Source: Sphingomonas sp. SORGH_AS_0879 (GTDB lineage: Bacteria > Pseudomonadota > Alphaproteobacteria > Sphingomonadales > Sphingomonadaceae). Taken from it: a DNA stretch of 64,000 bases. Position 1 is the first letter of the stretch. Each line of letters begins with the position of its first letter. Below the pieces are notes generated by a model that was given only the letters and a program-made list of their open reading frames with translations, was not told where the DNA came from and did not search any database. The position numbers were made by a program, and so were the translations under genes. The stretch lies in assembly GCF_030819175.1 (NCBI RefSeq), contig NZ_JAUTBJ010000002.1, forward strand, positions 3,557,001-3,621,000, given 5' to 3'. Below, piece after piece: positions 8,491 to 17,194 of the stretch.

Positions 8491-8525
8491 AAAAACGGCG
8501 GGATGCGTTTTGAACCGCCCCGCCG
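8491..8525 (-). promoter_or_regulatory. Hairpin with T-run in the secY leader
   Basis: On the minus strand CGGCGGG (8519-8525) pairs with CCCGCCG (8496-8502), followed by five T (8491-8495), about 25 bases before the secY start. The 5' arm sits at the predicted transcription start of the secY promoter (8528-8556). It looks like a terminator but is unusually close to the start site, so it may instead stop read-through from rplO, stabilise the 5' end or act in attenuation. Confidence 0.45.
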
Positions 8526-8527
8526 CT

Positions 8528-8556
8528 CATATAGGCGCGAAGACGCGCTTGTCTAA
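8528..8556 (-). promoter_or_regulatory. Putative sigma70-type promoter of secY-adk
   Basis: Minus strand: TTAGAC (8551-8556), a 17-base spacer, then TATATG (8528-8533). It lies between the rplO terminator and secY, where a promoter is needed if that terminator is efficient. Confidence 0.5.
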
Positions 8557-8563
8557 TCCGGAT

Positions 8564-8615
8564 GAAAAAATCCGCCGCTGTCATGGTGGCCTCGCGCCAT
8601 CCGACAGCGGCGGAT
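8564..8615 (-). terminator. Rho-independent terminator after rplO
   Basis: A perfect 12-bp stem (TCCGCCGCTGTC / GACAGCGGCGGA, 8571-8582 and 8603-8614) is followed by six T on the minus strand, just past the rplO stop. It separates rplO from secY, which are usually co-transcribed. Confidence 0.8.
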
Positions 8616-8625
8616 CTTATCCGAT

Positions 8626-9156
8626 TCAGGCCTTGGCGGCGAGCTTCGCGGCGCGGGTCTTGCCCTTCTTCGCAGCGGCCTTCTCGGCGGCGGGCACGAT
8701 GTGCGGCACGTCGACCGAACCACCGACCTTCTCGACCGCCGCGCGCGCCGAGGCCGACACGCCCTGCACGACGAACGACAGCTTGGCGGTCAGTTCACCC
8801 TTGGCGAGCAGACGGACGCCGTCCTTGCCGCCACGGGCCAGGCCAGCGGCCTTCAGCGCGGCGTGGTCGATCGTGCCGTCGGTCTTCAACTTGCCCGAGT
8901 CGATCGCCTTCTGGATCGCGCCCAGGTTCACCTCGGCATAGTCCTTGGCGAAGATGTTGTTGAAGCCGCGCTTCGGCAGACGCATGTGGAGCGGCATCTG
9001 ACCGCCCTCGAAGCCCGCGATGGACACGCCCTCACGGCTCTTCTGGCCCTTGACGCCGCGACCACCGGTCTTGCCCTTGCCCGAACCGATACCGCGACCG
9101 ACGCGGATCTTGGACTTGCGGGCACCCTGGTTGTCGGAAAGTTGGTTCAGCTTCAT
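8626..9156 (-). CDS. rplO: 50S ribosomal protein L15
   Basis: A 176-residue large-subunit protein. The N-terminal [21 protein letters not shown] and the Gly/Lys-rich [18 protein letters not shown] tail that threads into 23S rRNA are typical, as is [17 protein letters not shown]. The C terminus has an extra Ala/Lys-rich tail. Another in-frame start lies three codons upstream; MKLNQL is chosen because it matches the family N terminus. Instead of following rpmD directly it is separated from it by 1.65 kb containing a plus-strand glycosyltransferase, and it has its own promoter-like element and terminator. Confidence 0.96.
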   Translation of the reverse strand: MKLNQLSDNQGARKSKIRVGRGIGSGKGKTGGRGVKGQKSREGVSIAGFEGGQMPLHMRLPKRGFNNIFAKDYAEVNLGAIQKAIDSGKLKTDGTIDHAALKAAGLARGGKDGVRLLAKGELTAKLSFVVQGVSASARAAVEKVGGSVDVPHIVPAAEKAAAKKGKTRAAKLAAKA

Positions 9157-9272
9157 GATTTGCACTCGCTTTCGCTTGTTTCGCGCATGGATGGGAAGTG
9201 CGGGCGCCTAGCAGCGTTGGGCAGCGGAGTCACGCCCTTTCGTCGCGAACAGCCGCGCCACGAGGATCGACG

Positions 9273-9301
9273 ATTGTCGCAGCCCCCTCTACCTCGGTCA
9301 A
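9273..9301 (-). promoter_or_regulatory. Putative promoter of rplO
   Basis: Minus strand: TTGACC (9296-9301), a 17-base spacer and GACAAT (9273-9278), about 120 bases before rplO. It would restore rplO expression, which the rpmD terminator and the inserted glycosyltransferase gene would otherwise interrupt. Confidence 0.5.
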
Positions 9302-9401
9302 TGACGCAAATCGTCCCGGAACCCTATGCGTAAACGCCTTGCCTCATCTGCCGACGTGCTACACATGATTCCCAGTTTTCAACGACGAATGAGGTCGACC
9401 G

Positions 9402-10244
9402 ATGAATTCGACGCCCGCCGCCCGGATTCCTCGATTGATCCACCAGACCTATCGGACGAAGGATCTGTCCGATGACCTGCTGGCCAATGTCGAGCATCTC
9501 AAGACGCAGAATCCGAGCTTTTCGCATCATCTTTACGACGATGCCGATATCGCCGACTTCATCCGCGACGAATATGGCGCGAAGGTCCAAGCCAGCTACG
9601 ACAGGATCAGGCCGGAGTACGGTGCGGCGCGGGCCGATCTGTTCCGCTATCTGCTGATGTATGCGCGCGGCGGGGTCTATCTCGACATCAAGAGCACGAC
9701 GACGCGTCCGCTCGAAGAGACGTTGCGGCCCGACGATTCGTTCGTGACCTCGCATTGGGCGAACCGTCCGGGCGAACGTTACGAGAATTGGGGGAACGAC
9801 ACCGTCCGCTTCCCCGAAATGCCCGAGGGCGAGCTACAGCAGTGGCATATCATCGCCGAGCCGAAGCATCCCTTCCTCGAAGCGGTCATCAACCGGACGC
9901 TCGCCAATATCGATCATTACAGCCCCTGGCGCCTGGGCATCGGCGCGCCCGGCACGCTCCAGACCACGGGCCCGATCTGCTACACCCGCGCGATCCTGCC
10001 GCTGTTCGGCCAGCATCCGCACCGGCGCGTGCGCACCAATGACGAGATCGGGCTGCAATATTCGATCTACGAACGGCTCCAGCAGCATCAGGCGCTGAGC
10101 AAGAACTATTATCGCTTCCAGACCAAGCCGATCGTCGACGCCACCGATAGCCTGGGCAAGGTGTCGCAGGCGACCTATCAGGCGCAATGGCTGGTCCAGC
10201 GCAAATTCCGCCATCTGGGGCGGATACTGGGTCTCCGCAAATAG
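9402..10244 (+). CDS. Glycosyltransferase with DXD sugar-binding motif (GT32-like)
   Basis: A 280-residue protein of the Gly_transf_sug (PF04488) type. It opens with IPRLIHQTYRTKDL, has YGAARADLFRYLLMYARGGVYLDIKS carrying the DxD-like metal/sugar-nucleotide site, and a later ENWGNDTV / GIGAPGTLQTTGP region. Relatives transfer sugars to capsule, lipopolysaccharide or lipid acceptors, usually in the cytosol at the membrane; the sugar and acceptor are unknown. No signal peptide or membrane helix is evident. A GAGG ribosome-binding site lies 9 bases before the ATG. It is a single gene placed antisense inside the spc ribosomal operon, with no polysaccharide genes nearby, so it looks like a later insertion. 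Confidence 0.85.
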   Translation: MNSTPAARIPRLIHQTYRTKDLSDDLLANVEHLKTQNPSFSHHLYDDADIADFIRDEYGAKVQASYDRIRPEYGAARADLFRYLLMYARGGVYLDIKSTTTRPLEETLRPDDSFVTSHWANRPGERYENWGNDTVRFPEMPEGELQQWHIIAEPKHPFLEAVINRTLANIDHYSPWRLGIGAPGTLQTTGPICYTRAILPLFGQHPHRRVRTNDEIGLQYSIYERLQQHQALSKNYYRFQTKPIVDATDSLGKVSQATYQAQWLVQRKFRHLGRILGLRK

Positions 10245-10738
10245 CGGAGCGCCTTTGATCCGAGGCTCTTGGCCGACGCGGATCGGCGTCGGCGTGGATG
10301 CGAGGTGATTGCGGCACGCGAAGATATCGAGCCCCGCCGGCCAACGCCCGAGCGGGCCTAAGGCCGGATCTACATTCAGATATGCCCATCTTTTCCCTCG
10401 CCCCTCATAGAGGGGAGAGGGTTGCGCAGACTCGGCCTTTGCAGAAGCAAGGGCTTGGTCGGAGCTGGGTGAGTGGAAAGCGTGAGCGCGCGCGAGCCTA
10501 TGGCTCGCTCAACCCCTCGCTCGCCTAAGCTGCGTTAGCCAGCAGGCTGGCAAGCTCCGCCAACCCTCTTCCCTGTCCAGGGGAGAGGTAGCATGAATGG
10601 CGATTGGCCCTGGGCATCGTACATCCCACGGATCGAAGCGCCGTAGGAGCCCCCCTCGCTCCCGGCAAACCACCCCTGCCCTCGTGCACCACGAACGAGT
10701 TATGACGATCGCGGCCCCGCCAGCGCGCTTATGCCCAA
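10245..10738. repeat. Intergenic repeats between glycosyltransferase and rpmD
   Basis: There is no convincing gene. 10367-10430 is the second copy of the repeat seen at 4344-4407. It carries a CTCGCCCCTCATAGAGGGGAG palindrome, reading on into GAGGGTTGCGCAG. A related inverted piece (CCAACCCTCTTCCCTGTCC) lies near 10559-10578, so about 200 bases are bracketed by imperfect inverted repeats, like a small non-coding mobile or REP-type unit. The rpmD terminator follows. Confidence 0.5.
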
Positions 10739-10776
10739 CGAAAAGAGGCCGTGGTCACCCCAGGATGACCACGGCC
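10739..10776 (-). terminator. Rho-independent terminator after rpmD
   Basis: A perfect 11-bp stem (GGCCGTGGTCA / TGACCACGGCC, 10747-10757 and 10766-10776) is followed on the minus strand by TCTTTTC. It ends the long ribosomal transcript 30 bases past rpmD. Confidence 0.8.
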
Positions 10777-10805
10777 CCAATTCGCTTGTTCCGATGGGAA
10801 AGGGC

Positions 10806-10985
10806 TTAACCCTCGACCACCTGAACCATGTGCTGCACCTTGCGGATCATGCCGCGGACTTCAGGGGTATCCTGAAGCTCGGCAACCTTGTGCATCTTGT
10901 TCAGGCCCAGGCCGACGAGGGTCGCGCGCTGGTCCTTGGTGCGGCGGATCGGCGAACCGGTCTGCTTGATCTTAATGGTAGCCAT
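10806..10985 (-). CDS. rpmD: 50S ribosomal protein L30
   Basis: A 59-residue protein beginning [19 protein letters not shown] and containing [19 protein letters not shown], the standard bacterial L30 sequence and length. It lies 6 bases downstream of rpsE, as in the conserved spc order. It is followed by a terminator instead of rplO, so it is the last gene of the main ribosomal transcript here. Confidence 0.96.
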   Translation of the reverse strand: MATIKIKQTGSPIRRTKDQRATLVGLGLNKMHKVAELQDTPEVRGMIRKVQHMVQVVEG

Positions 10986-10991
10986 GGTCGC

Positions 10992-11708
10992 TTACTCCAC
11001 GACGGCCGCGGCTTCCGCCTCGGCAGTCTGCTGGGTGGCACCGTGACCGCGACCCAGCAGGTCGGCGATCTTCTTGCCACGACGCTGCGCCACCGCCTTG
11101 GGCGAGGTCTGCTCGCCAAGGGCTTCGAAGGTGGCCCGGATCATGTTGTACGGATTCGACGTACCGACCGACTTCGTCACCACGTCGGCAACGCCGAGCG
11201 ATTCGAAGATGGCGCGCATCGGACCACCGGCGATGATGCCGGTCCCCTGCGGGGCCGAACGCACCGTCACGCGGCCCGCACCGAAATGGCCATTGCCATC
11301 ATGATGCAGCGTGCGACCGTCCTTCAGCGGAACGCGGACCATCGCCTTCTTGGCGGCAGCCGTCGCCTTCGAGATGGCTTCCGGCACTTCGCGCGCCTTG
11401 CCATGACCGAAGCCCGCACGTCCCTTGCCATCGCCGACCACGACGAGCGCGGCGAAGCCGAAACGCTTACCGCCCTTCACGGTCTTCGAGACGCGGTTGA
11501 TGTGGACGAGCTTTTCGATCAGCTCTTCGCCCTGGTCTTCGGTGCCACCGCGACGGTCGTCGCGACGACCACGGTTGCCGTCACGGCCGCCACGGCCGCG
11601 ATCGCCGCCCGGACCACGGCCACGGCCGCCCCGGGGACCACGACCCTGGGTCGCGTCCTGCGCGGCGCCTTCGGCACCGGCAACGGCCACGTTGTTCTCG
11701 TCAGCCAT
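10992..11708 (-). CDS. rpsE: 30S ribosomal protein S5 with Gly/Arg-rich N-terminal extension
   Basis: A 238-residue small-subunit protein. The conserved S5 core starts at about residue 60 ([19 protein letters not shown]) and includes [21 protein letters not shown] and [14 protein letters not shown]. Before it lies a disordered segment rich in RGG, RGR and DRG repeats (about residues 22-55), which makes the protein about 70 residues longer than in E. coli. Start MADENNVAV is 1 base after the rplR stop. S5 helps decoding fidelity and mRNA unwinding; the role of the extension is unknown. Confidence 0.96.
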   Translation of the reverse strand: MADENNVAVAGAEGAAQDATQGRGPRGGRGRGPGGDRGRGGRDGNRGRRDDRRGGTEDQGEELIEKLVHINRVSKTVKGGKRFGFAALVVVGDGKGRAGFGHGKAREVPEAISKATAAAKKAMVRVPLKDGRTLHHDGNGHFGAGRVTVRSAPQGTGIIAGGPMRAIFESLGVADVVTKSVGTSNPYNMIRATFEALGEQTSPKAVAQRRGKKIADLLGRGHGATQQTAEAEAAAVVE

Positions 11709-11709
11709 A

Positions 11710-12066
11710 TTAGAACTCCAATCCCGCTTCGCGTGCCGCCTCGGCCAGCGCCTTGACGCGACCGTGGAACAGGAAGCCGCCACGGTCGAAAACGACCTGC
11801 GTGACGCCGGCGGCCTTGGCCTTCTCGGCCACGCGCTTGCCGACTTCGGTCGCCGCTGCGACGTTCGCGCCCGACTGGCCGCGCACGTCCTTTTCCAGCG
11901 TCGAGGCCGAAGCCACGGTACGACCCGCCTCGTCGTCGATCACCTGGGCATAGATGTGCTTGCCCGAGCGATGCACCGACAGGCGCGGACGGGTGCCCGC
12001 ACGCGCACGCAGCGCGGTACGGTTGCGCCGACGGCGCTTCTCGAAAAGAGAGAGACCCTTGGTCAT
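11710..12066 (-). CDS. rplR: 50S ribosomal protein L18
   Basis: 118 residues, starting [21 protein letters not shown] with the basic 5S-rRNA-binding N terminus, then [18 protein letters not shown] and a C-terminal [25 protein letters not shown]18 anchors 5S rRNA in the central protuberance. It overlaps the rplF stop by one base (TAATG), as expected for coupled spc-operon genes. Confidence 0.97.
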   Translation of the reverse strand: MTKGLSLFEKRRRRNRTALRARAGTRPRLSVHRSGKHIYAQVIDDEAGRTVASASTLEKDVRGQSGANVAAATEVGKRVAEKAKAAGVTQVVFDRGGFLFHGRVKALAEAAREAGLEF

Positions 12067-12599
12067 TACTTCTTCTTCCCTTCCTTGCGGAAGATGAACT
12101 CGCCGTCGTACTTGATGCCCTTGCCCTTATACGGCTCGGGCTTGCGCCAGCGGCGGATCTCGGCGGCCAGCTGGCCGACCTTCTGCTTGTCCGCACCGCT
12201 GATTTCGACGGTGGTGGCGTCCGGCGTCTTCACCTCGATGCCTTCCGGCACGTCGATGTTGACGTCGTGGCTGTAGCCGAGCTGCAGCTTCAGGTTCTTG
12301 CCCTGAGCGGCGGCGCGGTAGCCGACGCCGGTGATGACCAGCTTCTTCGAGAAGCCTGCGGTCACGCCGGTGACGAGGTTCTGCACCATGGTGCGCTGCA
12401 TGCCCCAGAAGGCGCGGGCGCGCTTCGTGGCATTGGCAGGCTGCACCGAGATGGCGTCCGCCTGGACGTCATAGGTGATCTCGTCGGCGAGCGGCATGGA
12501 CAGGGTGCCCTTGGGACCCTTCACGCTCAGCACCTTGTCGGCGATGGTCGCGGTGACGCCGGCCGGAACCGGGACCGCCTTCTTACCGATGCGGCTCAT
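12066..12599 (-). CDS. rplF: 50S ribosomal protein L6
   Basis: 177 residues, standard length. It begins [15 protein letters not shown] and shows the two tandem L6 folds, with [14 protein letters not shown] and the C-terminal [21 protein letters not shown] signature. L6 binds 23S rRNA near the sarcin-ricin loop. Start and stop overlap the flanking rpsH and rplR genes by one base. Confidence 0.97.
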   Translation of the reverse strand: MSRIGKKAVPVPAGVTATIADKVLSVKGPKGTLSMPLADEITYDVQADAISVQPANATKRARAFWGMQRTMVQNLVTGVTAGFSKKLVITGVGYRAAAQGKNLKLQLGYSHDVNIDVPEGIEVKTPDATTVEISGADKQKVGQLAAEIRRWRKPEPYKGKGIKYDGEFIFRKEGKKK

Positions 12600-12994
12600 C
12601 AGAACACCTCCGCCAGGACTTCGCCACCGACATTCTGCTCGCGCGCTTCGGCGTCCGACAGAACGCCACGCGGCGTCGACACGATGGTGATGCCCAGGCC
12701 GTTGCGAACGCGCGGAAGCTCCTGCGCGCCCGAATAGACACGGCGGCCGGGCTTCGAGACGCGCGCGACATGCTTGATCGCGGGCTGGCCTTCGAAATAC
12801 TTCAGCTCGATGCGGATGCCGGCCGCGGGGCCCATCTGCTCTTCGCTGTAACCACGGATATAGCCTTCGCGCTGAAGCACGTCGAGCACGCGGGCGCGCA
12901 GCTTCGACGCAGGCGTCAGGACGGAGTCCTTGCGCGCGCGCTGGCCGTTGCGGATGCGGGTGAGCAAGTCACCCAGGGGATCGGTCACTGCCAT
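12599..12994 (-). CDS. rpsH: 30S ribosomal protein S8
   Basis: 131 residues, beginning [20 protein letters not shown], with the conserved C-terminal [19 protein letters not shown] motif that contacts 16S rRNA helix 21. In E. coli S8 is the repressor of the spc operon; whether it does so here cannot be seen. It lies 12 bases downstream of rpsN. Confidence 0.97.
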   Translation of the reverse strand: MAVTDPLGDLLTRIRNGQRARKDSVLTPASKLRARVLDVLQREGYIRGYSEEQMGPAAGIRIELKYFEGQPAIKHVARVSKPGRRVYSGAQELPRVRNGLGITIVSTPRGVLSDAEAREQNVGGEVLAEVF

Positions 12995-13006
12995 CTCAAA
13001 TGGTCC

Positions 13007-13312
13007 TTACCAGCTCGACTTGGTGACGCCGGGGATCTGGCCCTTGTTGGCCAGTTCACGCAGCATGACGCGAGCGAGACGGAACTTGCGGTAATACGCA
13101 CGCGGGCGACCGGTGATCTCGCAGCGATTGCGGATACGGGTCGGGTTGCCGTTGCGGGGGATCTCGGCCATCTTCAGGCGCGCGATCAGACGCTCGGTCT
13201 CATCGAGGCTCTGGTCGTTCGCGATCGCCTTCAGCTTGGCGTACTTTCCGGCATACTTCTTGACGAGGAGACGACGCTTCTCGTTCTTATTGATTGAACT
13301 CAGTTTCGCCAT
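13007..13312 (-). CDS. rpsN: 30S ribosomal protein S14
   Basis: 101 residues, the long zinc-independent (C-) form: no CxxC pairs, with [23 protein letters not shown] in the C-terminal third. This is the standard proteobacterial S14. A GC-rich hairpin (13337-13361) lies in the 57-base gap before it, after rplE, an unusual position inside this compact operon. Confidence 0.97.
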   Translation of the reverse strand: MAKLSSINKNEKRRLLVKKYAGKYAKLKAIANDQSLDETERLIARLKMAEIPRNGNPTRIRNRCEITGRPRAYYRKFRLARVMLRELANKGQIPGVTKSSW

Positions 13313-13336
13313 GGACTTAAGCTCTTTCTGTAAGGA

Positions 13337-13361
13337 CCCCCTCTCCGGCGTGGAGAGGGGG
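13337..13361 (-). repeat. Palindrome between rplE and rpsN
   Basis: A perfect 10-bp inverted repeat, CCCCCTCTCC and GGAGAGGGGG, with a 5-base loop lies in the rplE-rpsN spacer. No T-run follows on the minus strand, so it is not an obvious terminator. It resembles the GGGGAG-type palindromes elsewhere in the window and may alter message processing between the two genes. Confidence 0.6.
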
Positions 13362-13369
13362 CAGTCCGG

Positions 13370-13951
13370 TTACGCCGCCTTCTTCTCGTCGGCAGCGTCT
13401 TCCTTGGGGAACGGGAAGCCGAACAGACGCAGCAGCTCGCGCGCTTCGTCGTCGGTCTTCGCCGAGGTGGTCACGATCACATCCATGCCGCGCACCTTGT
13501 CGATGCGGTCATAGTTGATTTCGGGGAAGATGATCTGTTCCTTGATGCCGCAGGCATAGTTGCCGCGACCGTCGAAGGACTTGGGGTTCAGGCCGCGAAA
13601 GTCGCGAACGCGCGGCAGCGCGATCGTGATGAAGCGGTCCAGGAACTCGTACATGCGCTCGCGACGCAGCGTGACCTTCACACCGATCGGCATGCCTTCA
13701 CGCAGCTTGAACTGCGCGATCGACTTCTTCGCCTTGGTGATGACGGGCTTCTGACCCGCGATCAGCTCCATCTCGGACGCGGCCTGGTCGACGCGCTTCT
13801 TGTCCTGGGTAGCTTCGCCCACGCCCATGTTGAGTACGATCTTCTCGATCCGGGGGATCTCGTTGACGTTCTTATAACCGAACTTCTCGGTCATCGCCTT
13901 GATGATGCTATCGTCATAGATAGCCTTCATGCGGGGCTTGTAATCAGCCAT
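13370..13951 (-). CDS. rplE: 50S ribosomal protein L5
   Basis: 193 residues. [20 protein letters not shown] opens the protein, followed by [15 protein letters not shown], the 5S-rRNA-contacting [20 protein letters not shown], and [22 protein letters not shown] Lys/Ala tail with EEKKAA ends it. The start overlaps the end of rplX by 8 bases. The frame stays open upstream, but the family begins at this Met. Confidence 0.97.
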   Translation of the reverse strand: MADYKPRMKAIYDDSIIKAMTEKFGYKNVNEIPRIEKIVLNMGVGEATQDKKRVDQAASEMELIAGQKPVITKAKKSIAQFKLREGMPIGVKVTLRRERMYEFLDRFITIALPRVRDFRGLNPKSFDGRGNYACGIKEQIIFPEINYDRIDKVRGMDVIVTTSAKTDDEARELLRLFGFPFPKEDAADEKKAA

Positions 13952-14261
13952 CGATCTTCTCCCCGGTCTTGACGGCCACGCGGACCTTCTTGCCATCCTG
14001 CGTCTCGAAACGGACGCGGGTCGGCTTGCCATCGGCGGTCACGTGCGCAACCTTCGAGATATGCAGCGGAGCGGCGGTACGCTCCAGGCCACCCTGCGGG
14101 TTCGCCTGGGTCGGCTTGCGGTGACGGGTCGCGATGTTGACGCCGTCCACGACGACCTTGCCATCCTTCGGCATGGCGAGCGACACGGTGCCGGTCTTGC
14201 CCTTGTCCTTGCCGGACAGGACGATGACCTTGTCACCCTTCTTGATGCGTGCAGCGGCCAT
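13944..14261 (-). CDS. rplX: 50S ribosomal protein L24
   Basis: 105 residues, beginning [20 protein letters not shown] with the KOW motif near residues 8-35 ([10 protein letters not shown]), then [20 protein letters not shown]24 starts assembly of the large subunit. It is coupled to rplN (one-base overlap) upstream and overlaps rplE by 8 bases downstream. Confidence 0.97.
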   Translation of the reverse strand: MAAARIKKGDKVIVLSGKDKGKTGTVSLAMPKDGKVVVDGVNIATRHRKPTQANPQGGLERTAAPLHISKVAHVTADGKPTRVRFETQDGKKVRVAVKTGEKIDG

Positions 14262-14629
14262 TACAGAACCTCCGGCGCCAGCGAGATGATCTTCATGTGC
14301 TTCTTGCCGCGAAGCTCACGCACGACCGGGCCAAAGATACGGGTGCCGATCGGCTCCTCGTTCTTGTTGACCAGCACGGCGGCGTTACCGTCGAAACGGA
14401 TCACCGAACCGTCGGCGCGACGGATGTCCTTGGCGGTACGCACGATCACCGCGCGGTGAACGTCGCCCTTCTTCACGCGGCCACGCGGCTGCGCTTCCTT
14501 GACGCTGACGACGATGATGTCGCCGACCGATGCGGTACGGCGCTTCGAGCCGCCCAGCACCTTGATGCACTGCACCCGCTTCGCGCCGCTGTTGTCAGCG
14601 ACGTCGAGATTGGACTGCATCTGGATCAT
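14261..14629 (-). CDS. rplN: 50S ribosomal protein L14
   Basis: 122 residues, the fixed bacterial length. It begins [20 protein letters not shown] and includes [15 protein letters not shown] and the C-terminal [20 protein letters not shown]14 forms intersubunit bridges with 16S rRNA. A 261-base spacer separates it from rpsQ, longer than usual; the spacer holds a copy of the TTCGACTTCGCTCAGGCTGA repeat. Confidence 0.97.
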   Translation of the reverse strand: MIQMQSNLDVADNSGAKRVQCIKVLGGSKRRTASVGDIIVVSVKEAQPRGRVKKGDVHRAVIVRTAKDIRRADGSVIRFDGNAAVLVNKNEEPIGTRIFGPVVRELRGKKHMKIISLAPEVL

Positions 14630-14823
14630 GGATCCGCTTCCTTCTCTCTATCTGGGGAGGATACCGACCCTACCCCGCCTTAAAAAACGACCCCCGGCGC
14701 GGGCTACCGCGCCAGGGGGAGAGGCCCCTTAGCCACTCCTGGACCGAAAGGCAAGCGAGTCGCCTCGCGCCTTTCGACCAATCCGCTCTGCGCCCCGAAG
14801 GGCTCCGTGGTCCCGTCCTTCCC

Positions 14824-14848
14824 GTGGCCTTCGACTTCGCTCAGGCTG
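14824..14848. repeat. Short repeat TTCGACTTCGCTCAGGCTGA in the rpsQ-rplN spacer
   Basis: The same sequence, in direct or inverted form, occurs around 20632-20655 and 20692-20712 beside rpsJ. It is a small dispersed palindromic repeat (AGCCTGAGCGAAGTCGAAGG on the other strand). No gene is seen in the spacer. Confidence 0.6.
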
Positions 14849-14890
14849 ACCGGGGTGGAGAGCCAGGCTCGCCGGACGGGATCGACGGAC

Positions 14891-15163
14891 TCAGCCCTCG
14901 GCCGAGGCCCGTTCCGGCGTCATGTGGGTATCGACCCGCTCGACGACCTTCCAGGTCTTCAGCTTCGAGATCGGGGCGGTCTCTTCGATCCGCACCGTCT
15001 CACCGGCCTTGTACTCGTTCGCCTCGTCATGGGCGTGGTACTTCTTCGACCGACGGATGATCTTGCCGTAGAGGGGGTGCTTGACCTTCCGCTCTACATT
15101 GACGACGACCGTCTTATCGGTCTTGTCCGAGACAATCACCCCGGTCAGCACGCGCTTCGGCAT
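14891..15163 (-). CDS. rpsQ: 30S ribosomal protein S17
   Basis: 90 residues, [20 protein letters not shown] followed by [25 protein letters not shown], the OB-fold S17 signature that binds 16S rRNA helix 11. It follows rpmC by 12 bases in the conserved order. Confidence 0.97.
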   Translation of the reverse strand: MPKRVLTGVIVSDKTDKTVVVNVERKVKHPLYGKIIRRSKKYHAHDEANEYKAGETVRIEETAPISKLKTWKVVERVDTHMTPERASAEG

Positions 15164-15175
15164 GTGTCTCGGTCC

Positions 15176-15376
15176 TTACTTGGCAGCCGCAGCGGAGCGC
15201 TGCGCCTGGATGGTCTTGATCCGCGCGATGTCGCGACGGACTTCCTTGACCCGGCTGGGCTTTTCGAGCTGGCTCGTGGCCGCCTGGAAGCGCAGGTTGA
15301 ACTGCTCACGCTTCAGGTTGCCCAGCGCCTCGACGAGCTGGTCGTCGCTCTGGCCGGTATATTCAGTCTTGGCCAT
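15176..15376 (-). CDS. rpmC: 50S ribosomal protein L29
   Basis: 66 residues, two-helix protein near the polypeptide exit: [20 protein letters not shown] with [13 protein letters not shown]. The start overlaps the rplP stop by one base (TAATG). Confidence 0.96.
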   Translation of the reverse strand: MAKTEYTGQSDDQLVEALGNLKREQFNLRFQAATSQLEKPSRVKEVRRDIARIKTIQAQRSAAAAK

Positions 15377-15810
15377 TACTCGCCTCCGAGGTGCGAGGTG
15401 TCGCCCAGACGGGCAACGACCTTGGTCTTGATGGGCAGCTTCATCGCCGCGCGCTCGAATGCCTCGGCGGCCAGCGGGCCGTCGACACCGTCGAGTTCGA
15501 ACAGGATGCGACCCGGCTTCACGCGGGCGGCCCAGAATTCCGGCGAACCCTTACCCGAGCCCATGCGGACTTCGGCAGGCTTCGACGAGACGGGGACGTC
15601 CGGGAAGATGCGGATCCAGAGACGACCCTGGCGCTTGATGTGACGGGTGATCGCGCGGCGAGCCGCCTCGATCTGGCGAGCCGTGATACGCTCCGGCTCC
15701 ATGGCCTTCAGGCCATAGGAACCGAAGTTCAGGCTGGTGCCGCCCTTGGCATCGCCGTGGATGCGGCCCTTGAAGGCCTTGCGGAACTTGGTGCGCTTTG
15801 GTTGCAGCAT
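15376..15810 (-). CDS. rplP: 50S ribosomal protein L16
   Basis: 144 residues, [19 protein letters not shown] with the conserved [41 protein letters not shown] and [20 protein letters not shown]16 helps position tRNA at the A site. It lies 12 bases after rpsC. Confidence 0.97.
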   Translation of the reverse strand: MLQPKRTKFRKAFKGRIHGDAKGGTSLNFGSYGLKAMEPERITARQIEAARRAITRHIKRQGRLWIRIFPDVPVSSKPAEVRMGSGKGSPEFWAARVKPGRILFELDGVDGPLAAEAFERAAMKLPIKTKVVARLGDTSHLGGE

Positions 15811-15822
15811 GTTCTTTGATCC

Positions 15823-16533
15823 TTAGCGGCGATGATCGTCGCGCGCCGGGCGCACGCCGGAGGTCTGAGCCTCCATCATCAGCCGGTCCTGCGCCATGGG
15901 GTCATGGCCCAGGATCTCGCCCTTGAAGATCCACACCTTCACGCCGCACACGCCATAAGCGGTGTGCGCCTGCGCTTCGGCATAGTCGACGTTCGCACGC
16001 AGCGTGTGCAGCGGAACGCGGCCTTCACGATACCATTCGGTACGCGCGATTTCCGCGCCGCCCAGACGGCCGCCGCAGGTGATACGGATGCCTTCGGCGC
16101 CCAGACGGAGCGCGGACTGCACCGCGCGCTTCATGGCGCGACGGAACGCGATACGGCGCTCCAGCTGGTCGGCCACGCCCTGGGCGACGAGCTTGGCGTC
16201 GATCTCGGGCTTGCGGATCTCGACGATGTTCAGCGACACGTCGGACGAGGTCATCGAACCCAGCTTCTTGCGAAGCTTTTCGATGTCGGCGCCCTTCTTG
16301 CCGATGATCACGCCCGGACGCGCCGCGAAGATCGAGATGCGGCACAGCTTGGCCGGACGCTCGATGACGACCTTCGAGATCGCGGCCTGGGGCAGCGTCT
16401 TCATGATGAACTGGCGGATCTTCAGATCCTCCAGCAGCAGGCGGCCATAGTCATGGCCTTCGGCGAACCAGCGGCTGTCCCAGGTACGGTTGATCTGGAG
16501 ACGCAGGCCGATCGGATTGCTCTTCTGACCCAT
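15823..16533 (-). CDS. rpsC: 30S ribosomal protein S3
   Basis: 236 residues. [20 protein letters not shown] opens it; a KH RNA-binding domain follows ([19 protein letters not shown]), then the S3 C-terminal domain ([35 protein letters not shown]). It lies at the mRNA entry site with helicase function. The C-terminal tail is short and basic. One-base overlap with rplV. Confidence 0.97.
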   Translation of the reverse strand: MGQKSNPIGLRLQINRTWDSRWFAEGHDYGRLLLEDLKIRQFIMKTLPQAAISKVVIERPAKLCRISIFAARPGVIIGKKGADIEKLRKKLGSMTSSDVSLNIVEIRKPEIDAKLVAQGVADQLERRIAFRRAMKRAVQSALRLGAEGIRITCGGRLGGAEIARTEWYREGRVPLHTLRANVDYAEAQAHTAYGVCGVKVWIFKGEILGHDPMAQDRLMMEAQTSGVRPARDDHRR

Positions 16534-16910
16534 TATGCTTCTTCCTGCTCGCGGACGACGATGCGGAGCCGCGAAAACGGCTTCAGAATGCGGGTGGACT
16601 TGCCACGGCCGCGCGTCGCGAAACGCTTCATGGTGATCGACTTGCCGACCGACGCCTCGGCGACGACGAGCGAGTCGACGTCGAGGTTGTGGTTGTTCTC
16701 GGCATTGGCGATCGCGGAGGCCAGGATCTTGCGCGCGTCGACGGCCATCGCCTTCGTCGAGAAGGCGAGGATGTTCATCGCGTCGCCGACCTTCTTGCCG
16801 CGGATCAGCGCCGCAACCAGGTTCAGCTTCTGCGCCGAACCACGGATCTGCGTGCCGACCGACAGCGCTTCCTTGTCACCGACCTTGCGGGGGGATGCGG
16901 GCTTCGACAT
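16533..16910 (-). CDS. rplV: 50S ribosomal protein L22
   Basis: 125 residues with the exit-tunnel hairpin region near [19 protein letters not shown] and the core [18 protein letters not shown]22 lines the peptide exit tunnel. It overlaps rpsS and rpsC by one base each. Confidence 0.97.
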   Translation of the reverse strand: MSKPASPRKVGDKEALSVGTQIRGSAQKLNLVAALIRGKKVGDAMNILAFSTKAMAVDARKILASAIANAENNHNLDVDSLVVAEASVGKSITMKRFATRGRGKSTRILKPFSRLRIVVREQEEA

Positions 16911-17188
16911 CAGCGCTTACCCTTCTTGTCGGCAGCGTGGCCGGGGAAGTAGCGCGTAGGCGCGAATTCACCGAGCTTCATGCCGACCATGTCCTCGTTC
17001 ACCGAGACGGGAACGAACTTGCGACCGTTGTAGACGTTGAAGGTCAGACCGACGAACGACGGCAGGATGGTCGAGCGACGCGACCAGGTCTTGATCGGAC
17101 CTGCGCGGTTGCCAGCATCCTGAGCCACTTCGGCCTTCTTCAGGAGATGGAGGTCCACGAAAGGACCCTTCCAAACGGAACGAGCCAT
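16910..17188 (-). CDS. rpsS: 30S ribosomal protein S19
   Basis: 92 residues, [20 protein letters not shown], then [20 protein letters not shown] and [20 protein letters not shown], the canonical S19. It lies 6 bases after rplB. Confidence 0.97.
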   Translation of the reverse strand: MARSVWKGPFVDLHLLKKAEVAQDAGNRAGPIKTWSRRSTILPSFVGLTFNVYNGRKFVPVSVNEDMVGMKLGEFAPTRYFPGHAADKKGKR

Positions 17189-17194
17189 TACGTG

